A DNA stretch of 64,000 nt from Thiomicrorhabdus sp. (lineage in GTDB: Bacteria; Pseudomonadota; Gammaproteobacteria; Thiomicrospirales; Thiomicrospiraceae), in NCBI RefSeq assembly GCF_963662555.1, contig NZ_OY759719.1, forward strand, positions 2,066,985 through 2,130,984, given 5' to 3'. The translations under genes and the position numbers were made by a program. The notes under the pieces were generated by a model. That model searched no databases. It saw only the letters and a program-made list of their open reading frames with translations, and was not told the DNA's origin. Shown in pieces: positions 63,868-64,000 of the stretch (position 1 is its first letter; the number at the start of each line of letters is the position of its first letter).

Positions 63868-64000
63868 ATGATTCCTAAACAACCACAAAGCTTAGACCTG
63901 CATATTGGTAAAACAATCAATAAAGCCAGAAAAAAACAGAGTCTTACTATTGCTGATATAGCTGAACAATCAGGCATTAGTAGAGGAATGTTAAGTAAAA
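63868..64000 (+). CDS. HTH (XRE-type) transcriptional regulator, N-terminal part
   Basis: Cut by the right edge; about 44 residues are present. MIPKQPQSLDLHIGKTINKA is followed by RKKQSLTIADIAEQSGISRG, the first helices of an XRE helix-turn-helix (about residues 15-44). The C-terminal domain is outside the window; XRE-cupin regulators often begin like this, but that is a guess. Start ATG at 63868 has GAAAG upstream. Confidence 0.75.
   Translation, partial: MIPKQPQSLDLHIGKTINKARKKQSLTIADIAEQSGISRGMLSK

Overview
The window looks like ordinary chromosomal DNA of an AT-rich gammaproteobacterium. Gene content (ZapA, YgfB, UbiH, 6S RNA, Hda, EpmC, Mpl, RlmJ, ArfB, YdbH/YnbE/YdbL) and gene order (ygfB-pepP-ubiH opposite zapA-6S RNA-fau; amiC-tsaE opposite queG; DUF2066-hda opposite purM-purN) are gammaproteobacterial. 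The phosphofructokinase with a PPi-enzyme-like Lys, several TlpA-type thioredoxins and copper/oxidase genes would suit a sulfur-oxidising Thiomicrospira-like lineage, but no sulfur or carbon fixation gene is present, so this is inference. I see no rRNA, tRNA, CRISPR array, prophage or insertion sequence.

Layout. 0-9 kb: ubiquinone hydroxylase (cut), pepP, ygfB / zapA, 6S RNA, fau / amiC, tsaE / queG / dgt. 9-18.3 kb: cell-envelope block made of a small lipoprotein, ydbH-ynbE-ydbL, an AsmA-like protein and a lipidated subtilisin-like probable autotransporter. 18.3-29.6 kb: amino-acid permease, SDR, DUF2062, proS, phosphoribosyltransferase, diguanylate cyclase, small membrane proteins, ylqF and rlmJ. 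29.7-33.4 kb: minus-strand cluster of two secreted thioredoxin-fold proteins, a TolC-type channel and a miniature adaptor. 33.5-39 kb: hda, DUF2066 / purM, purN, DUF3108, dcd. 39-42.8 kb: hypothetical proteins, arfB, ilvA. 43.2-47.3 kb: copper cluster (OprC/NosA-type receptor, SCO, PCuAC, unknown periplasmic protein). 47.6-54.2 kb: rpiA, TlpA-like, thiE, hemL, epmC, SMR exporter, hypotheticals. 54.3-64 kb: mpl with a possible microprotein, rnd, phosphofructokinase, a PAS-GGDEF-EAL protein, a repeat lipoprotein, a MYG1-like protein and the start of an HTH regulator.

The most striking signal is not a gene. A 10-bp perfect palindrome, CCAGGCCTGG, often extended to TTACCAGGCCTGGTAA or longer (24 bp in pepP), occurs 15 times exactly, with about ten near copies. 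It lies in intergenic DNA and inside genes in all three frames (encoding QAW, P/AGLV or RPG), is used to build terminator-like hairpins, and at three intergenic sites carries an extra conserved arm. This fits a genome-wide iterated DNA signal (HIP1-like, uptake-sequence-like, or a binding or methylation site) of unknown role.

Start codons were adjusted from the longest reading frame where ribosome-binding sites, family alignment or overlap with 6S RNA favoured an internal start; each case is noted.
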